38,934 nt of DNA from Flavobacterium psychrophilum (GCA_945897545.1 CAMDGJ010000003.1:1-38934); one strand, 5' to 3'; shown: positions 1 through 8,726, counted from the stretch's first letter. Numbers and translations: made by a program. The notes: generated by a model from the letters alone, not told the origin.

Positions 1-1
1 A

Positions 2-127
2 TCCCTATTTAATTGGCTTATTCAAAAAACGGATATTCAAAGAGCTAGTAAAGTAAGGTCTGCAAAAGGACTGTTGATTCATATCTTTGGCAAAATCGCT
101 TCCGCTTTTTTAAACTTAATCTTTTAA
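2..127 (+). CDS. 3' end of an unidentified gene (partial)
   Basis: An open frame enters from the left edge and ends at TAA 125-127, giving about 41 residues ending in a basic and hydrophobic stretch (…AKGLLIHIFGKIASAFLNLIF). The next gene begins 3 bp later, so the two are probably co-transcribed. The fragment is too short to identify. A small membrane protein is possible, because DUF2752 genes in flavobacteria often follow one, but this is inference from context only. Confidence 0.4.
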   Translation, partial: SLFNWLIQKTDIQRASKVRSAKGLLIHIFGKIASAFLNLIF

Positions 128-130
128 CCC

Positions 131-586
131 TTGATTCGCATAATTAATATAAAATCTAAACGTAAAATTTACGGAATTATCGGCGCATTACTTACGCTGA
201 TGATTCCGTTTTTCTTGCTATTTTTCAATCAAAGTGATCATCTTGAAACGGATCAATCTTTATGCCCGTTAAAAATGCTTACTGGTTTTTCTTGTCCGGG
301 TTGTGGAATTACAAAATCATTGGTCTATTTCTATGAAGGAGATATATACAAAAGCGTGTATTATCATATTCTGGGACCTTTTGTAATTGGTTTTTGTATT
401 GTAACAATTGCGGTTCTTTCGACTGAATTAATAACGAAAAAGGAATATTTCAATCAACTTCTTTTTAATAAAAAATTGGCCTATGGACTAGCTATTTTTC
501 TGGCGACATACCATTTTATTAGAATTATTTATTTTATCAAAAATAATTCTTTTGATGATATTGTAAAGCAATCAATTTGGAGGTGA
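131..586 (+). CDS. DUF2752 family membrane protein
   Basis: This is a 151-residue small integral membrane protein. The family signature is the cysteine cluster LCPLKMLTGFSCPGCGITKS at about residues 43-62, that is a CPxCGxT motif between hydrophobic segments at about 13-35, 76-98 and 115-135. Length and layout fit DUF2752. The family's function is not established; the cysteines could bind metal or form disulfides. I use the TTG start at 131 because it lies 3 bp after the upstream stop and gives a basic N-terminus before the first membrane segment. The first in-frame ATG (199) would remove part of that segment. The gene converges on the minus-strand acyltransferase gene, with 39 bp of heptad-like repeat between them. 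Confidence 0.85.
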   Translation: MIRIINIKSKRKIYGIIGALLTLMIPFFLLFFNQSDHLETDQSLCPLKMLTGFSCPGCGITKSLVYFYEGDIYKSVYYHILGPFVIGFCIVTIAVLSTELITKKEYFNQLLFNKKLAYGLAIFLATYHFIRIIYFIKNNSFDDIVKQSIWR

Positions 587-625
587 AAAAATCTAAAAAT
601 CTGAAATCTAAATTATGCAATCTGA
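587..625. repeat. Intergenic 7-bp-period repeat, copy 1
   Basis: The gap between two convergent genes is filled by AATCTAA/AATCTGA-like words at roughly 7-8 bp spacing. It belongs to the same degenerate family seen near 20795, 31650, 32591 and 33079. No hairpin terminator is visible. Confidence 0.5.
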
Positions 626-2428
626 TTACTCCTCTTTCTCGGCCAATTTTCGCTCTAATTCAGCCTGAAATTCTTCCATAACTGGTTTTACCGTACTTTC
701 AGGAATTTCAGAAATTCGGATGTACATTAAGCCGTCAATTGCATTGTTAAACATAGGATCAACATTAAAAGCGACTAGACGAGCATTTTGTTTGATGTAT
801 TTTTTTATCAAAACAGGCAATCGCAAAGCACCAGGTTCCAATTCGTCAATCAACTTGTCAAATTTGTTCAAATCGGCTTCGGCTTCATCAAAAATAAAAT
901 CCTTGTCGGCATCTTTAAGTTTTACCTTGAATGCTTTGTCGGGATGAATATATTGTGCAATGTAAGGATCATAAAAATTAGATTTCATAAATTCAATCAT
1001 CAGTGATTTCGAAAAATCAGAAAATTGATTACTGATGCTCACACCACCAAGTAAGAATTTATGTTCGGGATAATGCAAAGTGATGTGAATAATTCCTTTC
1101 CAAAGCAGGAAGAGAGGCATAGGTTTTTGTTGGTATTCTTTGATGATAAATGCGCGACCCATTTCGATTGAATGGTGAAGCATATCGTGCAATTCAGGTT
1201 CAAACCGAAACAAATCTGTTAAATAAAATCCGTTAATTCCATATTTGGGATAAATTTCTGAACCCAAACCCATTCTATAAGCACCTGCAATTTTTTGGGT
1301 ATCAGCATCCCATAAAAACATATGACGATAATATTTGTCGTAGGAGTCGATATCTATTGACTCATTTGTTCCTTCGCCTACCGCTCTAAAAGTAACCTCT
1401 CTCAATCGACCTATCTCATGAAGGACGTTCGGTATATCTTTAGCTTTGGCAAAAAACACTTCATAGTTCTTGCTTTGCAAAAGGCGGCAATCATTTTCTC
1501 GCAAGCTGTTTACTTCCTTAATCATATTGTCCTGACTTGCGGCGATAACAATTTCTTTTGGATTCTTTGTGAGTTTTAAAGTGGGTGTTGGCAAAAACGG
1601 CGTGTCTTTTTCGAAAGGATTGGCCAACATATAGGTTTTTCGCCTTAAAAATTCGGAATAATCTTCGATAGAGATGTATTCATTTTGTTCCGCCACTGAA
1701 ATAGGTTTCCCGATACGTACTTTTATCGCGCGATGTTTTTGGCTAAACACTTCTGATGGTAATTTTGCAGTGCGCATCGTGCCGCTAATCTTAGAAAGTA
1801 GATAAAATAACCAGCTATTTTTGGCATGAAAATAAATAGGAACAACGGGAACTTGAGCTTTTCTAATGACTTTAATTGCTCCTTCTTCCCAGGGTTTGTC
1901 TACCATCAATTTCCCGTCTTTATAAGTTGAAACTTCACCAGCAGGAAACATTCCTAGTGGTTTCCCATCGCTTAAATGGCGCAGTGTTTCCTTGATTCCA
2001 ATCACGCTTGATTTAGCATCTTTGTGATTTTCGAAAGGATTGACAGGCATAATATATTGCTTCATCGGATCAATACGATGTAATAGAAAATTAGCAATTA
2101 TTTTGAAATTAGGCTCTTTCTCCAGCATCAATTTCAAGAGTAAAAGACCGTCAATTCCGCCAAGTGGATGATTAGAAATTGTGATGTATGCACCGTTTTT
2201 TGGTAAACGTTTAAAATCTTCCTCAGGAATTTCAAATTTTATTTGTAAATCATCTAAAAGAGCATTCAAAAAACCAAGGTCTTTTAAATGCTTGTTTCGG
2301 TCATAAATTTTGTTTATTGTTGAAATCTTCAGTACCTTCATCAGTAACCAGCCTGAAAAAGTACCTAAAATACCATACTTATCAGCGTTTATTACTTTTG
2401 CGACTTCTTTTGCGGTGACTAAACCCAT
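626..2428 (-). CDS. olsF: Bifunctional lyso-lipid acyltransferase / GNAT N-acyltransferase (OlsF/GlsF type)
   Basis: This 600-residue protein fuses two acyltransferases. The N-terminal half is PlsC-like: an acceptor-binding NHPLGGID at 86-93 (the usual HX4D with one extra residue) and FPAGE at 161-165. The C-terminal half (about 320-540) is the hemolysin/OlsB-type GNAT domain, with the REVTFRAVGEGT and IDSYDKYYRHMFLWD blocks at about 343-374. In this family (OlsF, described in Serratia and Flavobacterium johnsoniae) the C-terminal domain N-acylates an amino acid and the N-terminal domain adds the second, ester-linked fatty acid, yielding ornithine lipid. Related Bacteroidota enzymes make glycine lipids, so the amino-acid substrate here is uncertain. 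It acts at the cytoplasmic face of the inner membrane. It appears to be monocistronic. Confidence 0.85.
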   Translation of the reverse strand: MGLVTAKEVAKVINADKYGILGTFSGWLLMKVLKISTINKIYDRNKHLKDLGFLNALLDDLQIKFEIPEEDFKRLPKNGAYITISNHPLGGIDGLLLLKLMLEKEPNFKIIANFLLHRIDPMKQYIMPVNPFENHKDAKSSVIGIKETLRHLSDGKPLGMFPAGEVSTYKDGKLMVDKPWEEGAIKVIRKAQVPVVPIYFHAKNSWLFYLLSKISGTMRTAKLPSEVFSQKHRAIKVRIGKPISVAEQNEYISIEDYSEFLRRKTYMLANPFEKDTPFLPTPTLKLTKNPKEIVIAASQDNMIKEVNSLRENDCRLLQSKNYEVFFAKAKDIPNVLHEIGRLREVTFRAVGEGTNESIDIDSYDKYYRHMFLWDADTQKIAGAYRMGLGSEIYPKYGINGFYLTDLFRFEPELHDMLHHSIEMGRAFIIKEYQQKPMPLFLLWKGIIHITLHYPEHKFLLGGVSISNQFSDFSKSLMIEFMKSNFYDPYIAQYIHPDKAFKVKLKDADKDFIFDEAEADLNKFDKLIDELEPGALRLPVLIKKYIKQNARLVAFNVDPMFNNAIDGLMYIRISEIPESTVKPVMEEFQAELERKLAEKEE

Positions 2429-2515
2429 TTAGTTTTTGTTTGTTGAGCGAAAAACAAAGATAGCAAAAAACTCCATTTTCTTTCTTTTTGGGCAACCAAT
2501 CTTTGAAGTTTTTAT

Positions 2516-2523
2516 TACTTTTG
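2516..2523 (+). promoter_or_regulatory. -7 promoter element of xth
   Basis: TACTTTTG matches the Bacteroidota -7 consensus TAnnTTTG. Transcription would begin near 2530, downstream of the possible TTG start at 2488 and upstream of the ATG at 2542. It therefore decides the start codon. A TTTG at 2487-2490 is the only nearby -33 candidate, at a rather long spacing of 25 bp. Confidence 0.6.
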
Positions 2524-2541
2524 GAAAACAAAAAAAATGAA

Positions 2542-3306
2542 ATGAAAATTATTTCTTATAATGTGAACGGAATTCGTTCCGCAATTTCAAAAGGATTTAT
2601 AGGTTGGTTACAACAAGCAAATCCTGATGTGATTTGTCTTCAGGAAATAAAAGCAACTCCAGAACAAATTCCGCTTTTAGATTTTGAACTCGCCGGATAT
2701 CACTATCACTACTGGTTTCCAGCCACAAAAAAAGGATATAGCGGTGTCGCAATCTTGTCTAAAATAAAACCTAACAACGTAGTTTTTGGAACAGGAATTC
2801 CGCATATGGATTTTGAAGGAAGAAACATTCGAGTTGATTTTGACGATTTATCGGTGATGAGTTTGTACTTGCCATCGGGAACTAATATCGAAAGATTGGA
2901 ACATAAATTTATGTTTATGGATGATTTTCAAAATTATATTAATGAACTTAAAAAAGAAGTTCCAAATTTAGTAATCTGTGGCGATTATAACATTTGTCAC
3001 GAAGCAATTGATATTCACGATCCCATTCGCAACAAGAAAGTTTCGGGATTTTTGCCAGAAGAAAGAGCTTGGCTTGACGGTTTTATGAAAAGCGGATTCA
3101 TAGACAGTTTCCGATTTTTGAACAATGAACCCAATCATTACACTTGGTGGACGATGCGATTTCCCTCGGCAAGATTAGAAAACAAAGGATGGCGGATTGA
3201 TTACTGTTTAGTTAGCGAATCATTGAAACAAAGAATCAAAAGAGCCGTTATACTACCCGAAGCCAAACATTCAGACCATTGTCCGAGCTTGGTGGAGATA
3301 GAATAA
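2542..3306 (+). CDS. xth: Exodeoxyribonuclease III (AP endonuclease)
   Basis: A 254-residue EEP-superfamily nuclease that cuts DNA 5' of abasic sites and degrades 3' ends of duplex DNA in base-excision repair. Family motifs are in order: ISYNVNGIRSA at 3-13, CLQEIK near 32-37 (metal-binding Glu), SLYLPSG near 109-115, GDYNICHEAIDIH near 147-159 (GDFN in most relatives), the WWTMRF block, WRIDYCL, and the terminal HSDHCP with the catalytic Asp-His pair. The reading frame is open from a TTG at 2488, but the ATG at 2542 gives the family's usual N-terminus and lies downstream of the -7 element, so I start there. An out-of-frame ATG at 2537 is ignored. Confidence 0.93.
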   Translation: MKIISYNVNGIRSAISKGFIGWLQQANPDVICLQEIKATPEQIPLLDFELAGYHYHYWFPATKKGYSGVAILSKIKPNNVVFGTGIPHMDFEGRNIRVDFDDLSVMSLYLPSGTNIERLEHKFMFMDDFQNYINELKKEVPNLVICGDYNICHEAIDIHDPIRNKKVSGFLPEERAWLDGFMKSGFIDSFRFLNNEPNHYTWWTMRFPSARLENKGWRIDYCLVSESLKQRIKRAVILPEAKHSDHCPSLVEIE

Positions 3307-3308
3307 TT

Positions 3309-3340
3309 AATGGCAATATCAATTTCAATGGCAATATCAA
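3309..3340 (+). repeat. 14-bp direct repeat, period 18 bp
   Basis: AATGGCAATATCAA occurs perfectly at 3309-3322 and 3327-3340 in the xth-ompA gap. It is probably another short-word intergenic repeat rather than an operator. Confidence 0.55.
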
Positions 3341-3373
3341 AAATCAATAAAAACATTCCTAATAAAAATAAAA

Positions 3374-4315
3374 ATGATAAAAAGAATTTCCCTCGGATTG
3401 CTGCTTATAGCCCTTTCTACCTCTTGCGTTTCAAAGAAAATTTACAATGATTTAGAAAGTAAGTTTGCTGATTTAAAAAAAGAAAACAGAAGTATTTCTG
3501 ATGAAAATGCAGACTTGCTTAAAGCAAAAAGCCAACTCGAATTAGCCAGCGACGCCTTGAATAAAGAATTGGCGAAAGTAAAATCAGAACGCGAGAAAGT
3601 ACAGGCTGATTATGTAGCTTTAAACAAAAAAATGGATGTTTTGAAGGATTCTTATTCAGCTCTGGAAAAAAATAGCAGTGAATCCTTGAAAGCCAATATG
3701 GCTAAAAATCGTGAACTATTGGAACAATTGGGAGCCAAAGAAAAAGCATTGGCACTCGAACAAGAATTACTAAACAAAAACAACCAACGTTTGCAAGAGT
3801 TAGAAGCCTTGATTGCCGCCAAAGAAGAAAGTATGCGAAAACTCAAAGAAACGCTTTCAAAAGCCTTGAATGGTTTTGAAGGAAAAGGTTTGACAGTAGA
3901 ACAAAAAAACGGAAAAGTGTATGTGTCTATGGAAAATAAATTACTTTTCAAATCAGGGAGTTGGGCTGTAGGTTCCGAAGGTAAAACGGCCGTCGTCGAA
4001 GTGGGAAAAGTTTTGGGTGACAATCCTGATATTTCTGTCTTAATTGAAGGCCATACTGATGATGTTCTTTATGCTGGTTCGGGACCAATTGCTGACAACT
4101 GGGATTTATCTACAAAAAGAGCTACAGCAATTGTTGCCATTTTAATCGAAAACAAAGCAGTCAACAAGCAAAATTTAACGGCAGCCGGAAGAGGTGAATT
4201 TTCACCATTGGCAAGCAACACAACTGCAGAAGGAAAAGCCAAAAACCGTAGAATCGAAATTATTTTGACGCCACGATTAGACGAAATTGCTGAAATGTTG
4301 AAGGATATAAATTAA
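3374..4315 (+). CDS. OmpA-family peptidoglycan-associated lipoprotein with coiled coil
   Basis: A 313-residue lipoprotein. A signal peptide ends in the lipobox LSTSC (Cys18), followed by VSKK and no acidic export signal, so it should stay on the periplasmic face of a membrane. Residues about 25-165 are a charged heptad-rich coiled coil. The C-terminal OmpA/MotB domain (about 180-305) contains LIEGHTDD, the NWDLSTKRATAIVAIL helix, a GRGE turn and KAKNRRIEI, the residues that hold diaminopimelate of peptidoglycan. It likely tethers the outer membrane to the cell wall. It has its own terminator downstream. An exact substrate or partner cannot be read from the sequence. Confidence 0.9.
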   Translation: MIKRISLGLLLIALSTSCVSKKIYNDLESKFADLKKENRSISDENADLLKAKSQLELASDALNKELAKVKSEREKVQADYVALNKKMDVLKDSYSALEKNSSESLKANMAKNRELLEQLGAKEKALALEQELLNKNNQRLQELEALIAAKEESMRKLKETLSKALNGFEGKGLTVEQKNGKVYVSMENKLLFKSGSWAVGSEGKTAVVEVGKVLGDNPDISVLIEGHTDDVLYAGSGPIADNWDLSTKRATAIVAILIENKAVNKQNLTAAGRGEFSPLASNTTAEGKAKNRRIEIILTPRLDEIAEMLKDIN

Positions 4316-4334
4316 GAATTTATCAACTAAACTA

Positions 4335-4369
4335 AAAAAGGTTCGCATGAAAATGCTGAACCTTTTTTT
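4335..4369 (+). terminator. Rho-independent terminator after the OmpA gene
   Basis: An inverted repeat AGGTTCgCAT / ATGcTGAACCT closes a GAAA-type loop and is followed by seven T's. It begins about 20 bp after the stop codon. Confidence 0.85.
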
Positions 4370-4414
4370 ATGTAAAAAATTGTTAATGTTACGTCCAATT
4401 GTCAGACTAAACTT

Positions 4415-4422
4415 TACTTTTG
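4415..4422 (+). promoter_or_regulatory. -7 promoter element of tas
   Basis: TACTTTTG fits TAnnTTTG exactly and lies 28 bp before the tas ATG. A TTG at 4399-4401 is closer than a normal -33 element, so only the -7 half is well supported. Confidence 0.55.
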
Positions 4423-4450
4423 CATCCTGTAATTTTAGCACCTCAAATAA

Positions 4451-5488
4451 ATGAAATACACCACTTTACCCAATACCGATATAAAAATTAGCAAAATTTG
4501 TCTGGGTACAATGACTTTTGGAGAACAAAACACAGAAGCCGAAGGTCACGCTCAAATGGATTATGCTCTCGAAAATGGGGTCAATTTTTTTGATACCGCC
4601 GAAATGTATTCTATTCCTTCAAATCCAAATACTTATGGCAGTACGGAAAAAATCATTGGAACTTGGTTTCAAAACACGGGAAATAGAGACAAGATAGTTT
4701 TAGCTTCTAAAATTGCGGGTCCTAACCCAAATTTCGGTTACATGCGGGAAAATGTTGATTTTTCCCCAGCTAGTTTAAAATTTGCATTAGACCAAAGTTT
4801 AAAACGCCTGCAAACACATTATATCGATTTGTATCAATTGCATTGGCCAGAACGCAAAACAAATTTCTTTGGGCAACGCGGATTTAAAGTGCAACACGAT
4901 GTTTGGGAAGACAATATTCAGAATGTTCTTGAAACCTTGGACGGTTTTATTAAACAAGGTAAAATAAAGCATATCGGACTTTCAAACGAAACACCTTGGG
5001 GAATAATGCGTTTTCTGGAAGAAAGCAAATACCAACATTTACCAAGAATAAAAACCATACAAAATCCGTACTCGTTGTTGAATAGGCTTTTCGAAACTGC
5101 TTCGTCAGAGATTTGTGTTCGTGAAAATGTGGGATTATTGGCTTATTCTCCTATGGCTTTTGGAGTGTTGTCCGGTAAATTCTTAGCAGGCAAGAGTCAT
5201 CCCAAATCAAGGCTCAATTTGTTTCCACAGTTGGCTAGGTACAACAGTGCACAATGTGCAGAAGCTACGAAGTTATATAATGAAATTGCCCTTAAAAACG
5301 GATTAACATTAACAGAATTGTCTTTAGCATTTGTAACCCAACAAGCTTTTGTAACAAGTACTATAATTGGAGCTACGACGATGGAACAATTAAAAGAAAA
5401 CATCGCCACTATTGATGTCGTTTTATCAGATGAAATTCTGAATGAAATTAATACAGTTCAAGCTAGTATTCCCGATCCGGCTCCTTAA
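4451..5488 (+). CDS. tas: NADP(H)-dependent aldo/keto reductase, Tas type
   Basis: 345 residues, nearly the same length as E. coli Tas (346) and similar to it along its whole length, e.g. LGTMTFGEQN at 18-27, IQNPYSLLNR, and the STIIGATTM block near the C-terminus. The aldo/keto reductase tetrad is complete: Asp48, Tyr53 (DTAEMY), Lys87 (ASKIAG) and His131 (QLHWPE). It folds as a TIM barrel and reduces carbonyls with NADPH in the cytoplasm; the physiological substrate of Tas is not settled. It has its own promoter. Its stop codon directly abuts the stop of the convergent gene, with no terminator between them. Confidence 0.92.
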   Translation: MKYTTLPNTDIKISKICLGTMTFGEQNTEAEGHAQMDYALENGVNFFDTAEMYSIPSNPNTYGSTEKIIGTWFQNTGNRDKIVLASKIAGPNPNFGYMRENVDFSPASLKFALDQSLKRLQTHYIDLYQLHWPERKTNFFGQRGFKVQHDVWEDNIQNVLETLDGFIKQGKIKHIGLSNETPWGIMRFLEESKYQHLPRIKTIQNPYSLLNRLFETASSEICVRENVGLLAYSPMAFGVLSGKFLAGKSHPKSRLNLFPQLARYNSAQCAEATKLYNEIALKNGLTLTELSLAFVTQQAFVTSTIIGATTMEQLKENIATIDVVLSDEILNEINTVQASIPDPAP

Positions 5489-6862
5489 TCATTCAATAAG
5501 CAAGCGGTGAGTCGAAAGTTGTCCTTGGTCATTTTTAATTGTCATTATGTATAACCCCTTAGATAAATTATTGGTTTTGATTATGTTTTCGGTTTTATTC
5601 ACTGTTTTTTGCATCAGTATCATTTTGCCGTTCAAATCAAAGAGTGTGATTTCTGTTGGATAATTTTCATTTGATTTTTGGATAATAATTTCGGAATTTG
5701 TTGGATTGGGGTAAATTATAAATTGGGACATTTCAGGAGTATTTACGCCTAATGAAGTATCGATGATTTTGTATATTGTACTATTAACGGCAACATATAG
5801 TTCTCCGTTCATGTCTTCGCCAAAAGTGGTGATAACACCTTCCGCATCGTAGTTCCAAGTAATTGTACCGGAGGTATTTACCCATCCGATTTCGGCGGTA
5901 CAATAGTCGCCAAAGAAATACTTATTTTGAAAATTAGGATACGTTGTTCCTGTATAAACATAACCTCCCGTGATAGAGCATCTGCTCGCTCCATGAGTGT
6001 ATTGGTTTATGGCAGGTACCGTAGAGGCATAAGGCGGACATGTTAAGGAGGAAGTGTCATAAACTGCATTTCCTTCGTAACAACGCCAACCAAAATTCAA
6101 GCCTGCACTTAATGGACTGGTAACTTTATGAATTTCTTCAATTGCATTTTGGCCCACATCAGCAATCCACAAGTCACCGTTCAAGCGGTTGAATGAAAAT
6201 TTCCAAGGGTTACGCATCCCGACAGCCCAAATCTCGTCATTGCCTGCAATTCCGAAGTAGGGATTCGTTGGAGGAATGCCATAAGGCGAAGCCGAATCAA
6301 CATCAATGCGTAGCATTTTACCTAAATTTTCATTAATATTTTGCGCACGGTTTCCAGGATCGCCACCACTTCCCCCGTCGCCCATACCAATATACAAATA
6401 GCTGTCAGGGCCAAATTTTACAGACCCGCCGTTATGATTGGAGAAAGGCTGTGCAATGGTTAGTAAAACGCTTCCACTGGATGCATTGGCTACATTAGGA
6501 TCTGCAGAAACACTATATCTCGCGATCACCGTTGCGCCATCTCCAGCTCGAGTATAATTTACATAAAAATAACCATTGGAAGCATAATTTGGATGAAAAG
6601 TCAAACCCAACAAACCTCTTTCACCACCAGAAATTACAGTTGCGGTTGTTAAGGTTAGAAATGGAGTGGTGTTGACTGTTCCATTGGAATTCACCACTTT
6701 GATAATTCCTTCTTGTTGCACTACAAAAAGACGTGAATCGCCTGATGGATGTGAAATTTCAATGGGAGAAGTAAAGCCTGTAGCGAAACTTTGCAGTCCT
6801 ATAGTTTGTGAATTTGATACGCTAAAACAAAATAATGCGAGAAATAATACAGCTATTTTCAT
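5489..6862 (-). CDS. Secreted PQQ-type glucose/sorbosone dehydrogenase with T9SS sorting tail
   Basis: About 457 residues from the ATG at 6862; an ATG at 6883 would add seven residues. A signal peptide (MKIAVLFLALFCFSVSNSQ) precedes a six-bladed beta-propeller of the GSDH family at about 22-365, with typical strings RLFVVQQEGIIKV, GERGLLGLTFHPNY, NHNGGSVKFGPD, YIGMGDGGSGGDPGNRAQ, EIWAVGMRNPWKFSF and INFGW-like. Relatives oxidise aldose sugars with PQQ, but some only bind sugar. The last ~75 residues (YPNPTNSEIII … GLYIMTIK) are a Por/T9SS type A sorting domain, so the protein is exported across the outer membrane and released or surface-anchored. The -7 element at 6897-6904 fits either start. 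Confidence 0.88.
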   Translation of the reverse strand: MKIAVLFLALFCFSVSNSQTIGLQSFATGFTSPIEISHPSGDSRLFVVQQEGIIKVVNSNGTVNTTPFLTLTTATVISGGERGLLGLTFHPNYASNGYFYVNYTRAGDGATVIARYSVSADPNVANASSGSVLLTIAQPFSNHNGGSVKFGPDSYLYIGMGDGGSGGDPGNRAQNINENLGKMLRIDVDSASPYGIPPTNPYFGIAGNDEIWAVGMRNPWKFSFNRLNGDLWIADVGQNAIEEIHKVTSPLSAGLNFGWRCYEGNAVYDTSSLTCPPYASTVPAINQYTHGASRCSITGGYVYTGTTYPNFQNKYFFGDYCTAEIGWVNTSGTITWNYDAEGVITTFGEDMNGELYVAVNSTIYKIIDTSLGVNTPEMSQFIIYPNPTNSEIIIQKSNENYPTEITLFDLNGKMILMQKTVNKTENIIKTNNLSKGLYIMTIKNDQGQLSTHRLLIE

Positions 6863-6896
6863 GATTAAATTGGATTTATACATAATTTCAAATTTA

Positions 6897-6904
6897 CAAA
6901 AATA
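6897..6904 (-). promoter_or_regulatory. -7 promoter element of the sugar dehydrogenase gene
   Basis: On the minus strand this reads TATTTTTG (TAnnTTTG). A start near 6890 leaves a leader of about 28 nt to the ATG at 6862, but only about 7 nt to the ATG at 6883. This mildly favours the shorter start. Confidence 0.5.
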
Positions 6905-7262
6905 GATTCAAATTTATTTTAACCTGCTGTTAATTAAATACATAAATATTTATTATAAAACACCTAAGGCAAAAAAATGAGATACGGTTCCCCAACTGCT
7001 AGTGAATCTACAAAACAGGAGGCGGATTAGACGGATTTGCTAAAGCAAAAACCCGAAAGCCCAACAAAAGAAACATTTTTCACCTTAAAAGTACTATTGC
7101 ATTCGCTTGCTATTTTGAAAGAAACTTTAGGGATGGTTTGTTTCAATAATTCATTTCTAAAAAAAAAGCTATAATGATTGCCAAAAAAGGTATGACAATT
7201 ATTTTTAAAGCTAAAATTAATTTGTGTTTTCGGGATCGCAGAATTGGGATTCTATTTTTGAT
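6905..7262. other. Gene-free AT-rich region
   Basis: About 360 bp between the sugar dehydrogenase promoter and the 3' end of radA. I find no convincing open frame, tRNA-like fold or terminator. Short frames here run into the antisense of radA and have no homology I recognise. It may hold decayed sequence. Confidence 0.4.
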
Positions 7263-8624
7263 TTACGCAAACAACTCGCTCGCTACATCTTCAATTTTCG
7301 CCACCAAGCGGATTTTAATAATTGTGTTTTTCAAAGCAATTTTATTATATTTGGATACAAAAATGGTCGAAAACCCTAATTTTTCCGCTTCTTGAATGCG
7401 TTGATCCACTCGATTTACAGGACGAATTTCGCCTGAAAGTCCAACTTCGCCAGCAAAACAGAAGTCTTTATTTACCGGAATATCTTCATTTGAAGATAAA
7501 ATAGCGGCAACAACAGCCAAATCAATTGCCGGATCATCGACAGATATTCCTCCGGTTATGTTCAAGAAAACGTCTTTGGCGCCAAGTCTAAAACCGGCAC
7601 GTTTTTCTAAAACGGCCAAAATCATGTTTAGTCTTTTGGCATTGTAACCCGTGGTGCTGCGTTGCGGTGTTCCATAAACTGCAGTGCTGACCAAGGATTG
7701 TATTTCAATCATTAACGGTCTCATGCCCTCTAGGGTCGAGGCGATAGCGGTTCCTGATAATTCTTCGTCTTTGTGTGAAATTAGTATTTCCGAAGGGTTT
7801 GAGACTTCGCGTAAACCATTACCCAACATTTCATAAATCCCGATTTCTGCAGTCGAGCCAAAACGGTTTTTGTGGGAACGCAGAATCCGGTACACGTGAT
7901 TTCTATCACCTTCGAATTGCAAAACGGTGTCCACCATATGTTCTAGAATTTTAGGTCCGGCAATGTTTCCATCCTTGGTAATATGACCAATTAAAATCAC
8001 GGGAACATTCGATTCCTTGGCAAATTTTATCAGTTCCGCAGTGGTTTCCCGAATTTGAGAAATGCTTCCTGGAGTAGATTCAATGTAATCGGTATGAAGC
8101 GTTTGTATGGAATCGATGATTACTATTTCGGGTTGAATTTCTTCAATTTGCTTGAAGATATTTTGGGTTTTAGTCTCGGTCAGAATATAGCAATTATCAC
8201 TGTTTGGCGTGATTCTTTCGGCACGCATTTTAATTTGCTTTTGGCTTTCTTCACCTGAAACATATAAAGTTTTATATGGTAATTTTAAAGAAATTTGAAG
8301 CAAAAGTGTGCTTTTTCCAATGCCAGGTTCGCCGCCTAAAAGGATTAATGAACCAGGAACAATTCCGCCCCCAAGCACTCGATTGAGTTCGCCGTCACGA
8401 GTATCCATTCGAACTTCTTGAGACGAATCAATTTCGTTTATTCTCAAAGGCTTCGATACTCTTTTCGATTCAGAAACTGATGGTTTCCAACTTGATTTTT
8501 CTTCTTTTTGAATAATTTCCTCTGCAATAGTATTCCATTCTTTGCAGGAATTACATTGTCCTTGCCATTTTGAATATTGAGCACCACAATTTTGGCAAAA
8601 AAAGGAAGTTTTTACTTTTGACAT
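7263..8624 (-). CDS. radA: DNA repair protein RadA
   Basis: 453 residues from the ATG at 8624. N-terminal C4 zinc finger (Cys10, 13, 24, 27: FFCQNCGAQYSKWQGQCNSC), RecA-like ATPase with Walker A GGEPGIGKST at 97-106, Walker B IVIIDSIQT, the RadA-specific KNRFG motif followed by STAEIGIYEM, and a Lon-protease-like C-terminal domain (about 285-450) with no obvious catalytic Ser-Lys pair. RadA is a hexameric helicase that drives branch migration of recombination intermediates. An upstream in-frame ATG at 8648 is rejected because the -7 element at 8646-8653 places transcription start downstream of it. Confidence 0.95.
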   Translation of the reverse strand: MSKVKTSFFCQNCGAQYSKWQGQCNSCKEWNTIAEEIIQKEEKSSWKPSVSESKRVSKPLRINEIDSSQEVRMDTRDGELNRVLGGGIVPGSLILLGGEPGIGKSTLLLQISLKLPYKTLYVSGEESQKQIKMRAERITPNSDNCYILTETKTQNIFKQIEEIQPEIVIIDSIQTLHTDYIESTPGSISQIRETTAELIKFAKESNVPVILIGHITKDGNIAGPKILEHMVDTVLQFEGDRNHVYRILRSHKNRFGSTAEIGIYEMLGNGLREVSNPSEILISHKDEELSGTAIASTLEGMRPLMIEIQSLVSTAVYGTPQRSTTGYNAKRLNMILAVLEKRAGFRLGAKDVFLNITGGISVDDPAIDLAVVAAILSSNEDIPVNKDFCFAGEVGLSGEIRPVNRVDQRIQEAEKLGFSTIFVSKYNKIALKNTIIKIRLVAKIEDVASELFA

Positions 8625-8645
8625 TACTTTTAGCTTATTTAGCTT

Positions 8646-8653
8646 CAAAAATA
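8646..8653 (-). promoter_or_regulatory. -7 promoter element of radA
   Basis: On the minus strand this reads TATTTTTG. It overlaps the alternative ATG at 8648 and predicts a transcript start near 8640, so translation should begin at 8624. A TTTG at 8670-8667 lies 13 bp upstream, closer than a usual -33 element. Confidence 0.6.
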
Positions 8654-8726
8654 AGCTTTAAAAGTGCAAAAAAAAATTATTTGATTGGATTAAAAAAATA
8701 CCTCAAAAACACCGATTAATTTTTGG

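Noticed and set aside
7174..7395. Small plus-strand gene overlapping the end of radA
   Set aside because: It is mostly antisense to radA, has no recognisable motif or promoter, and looks like a chance open frame.
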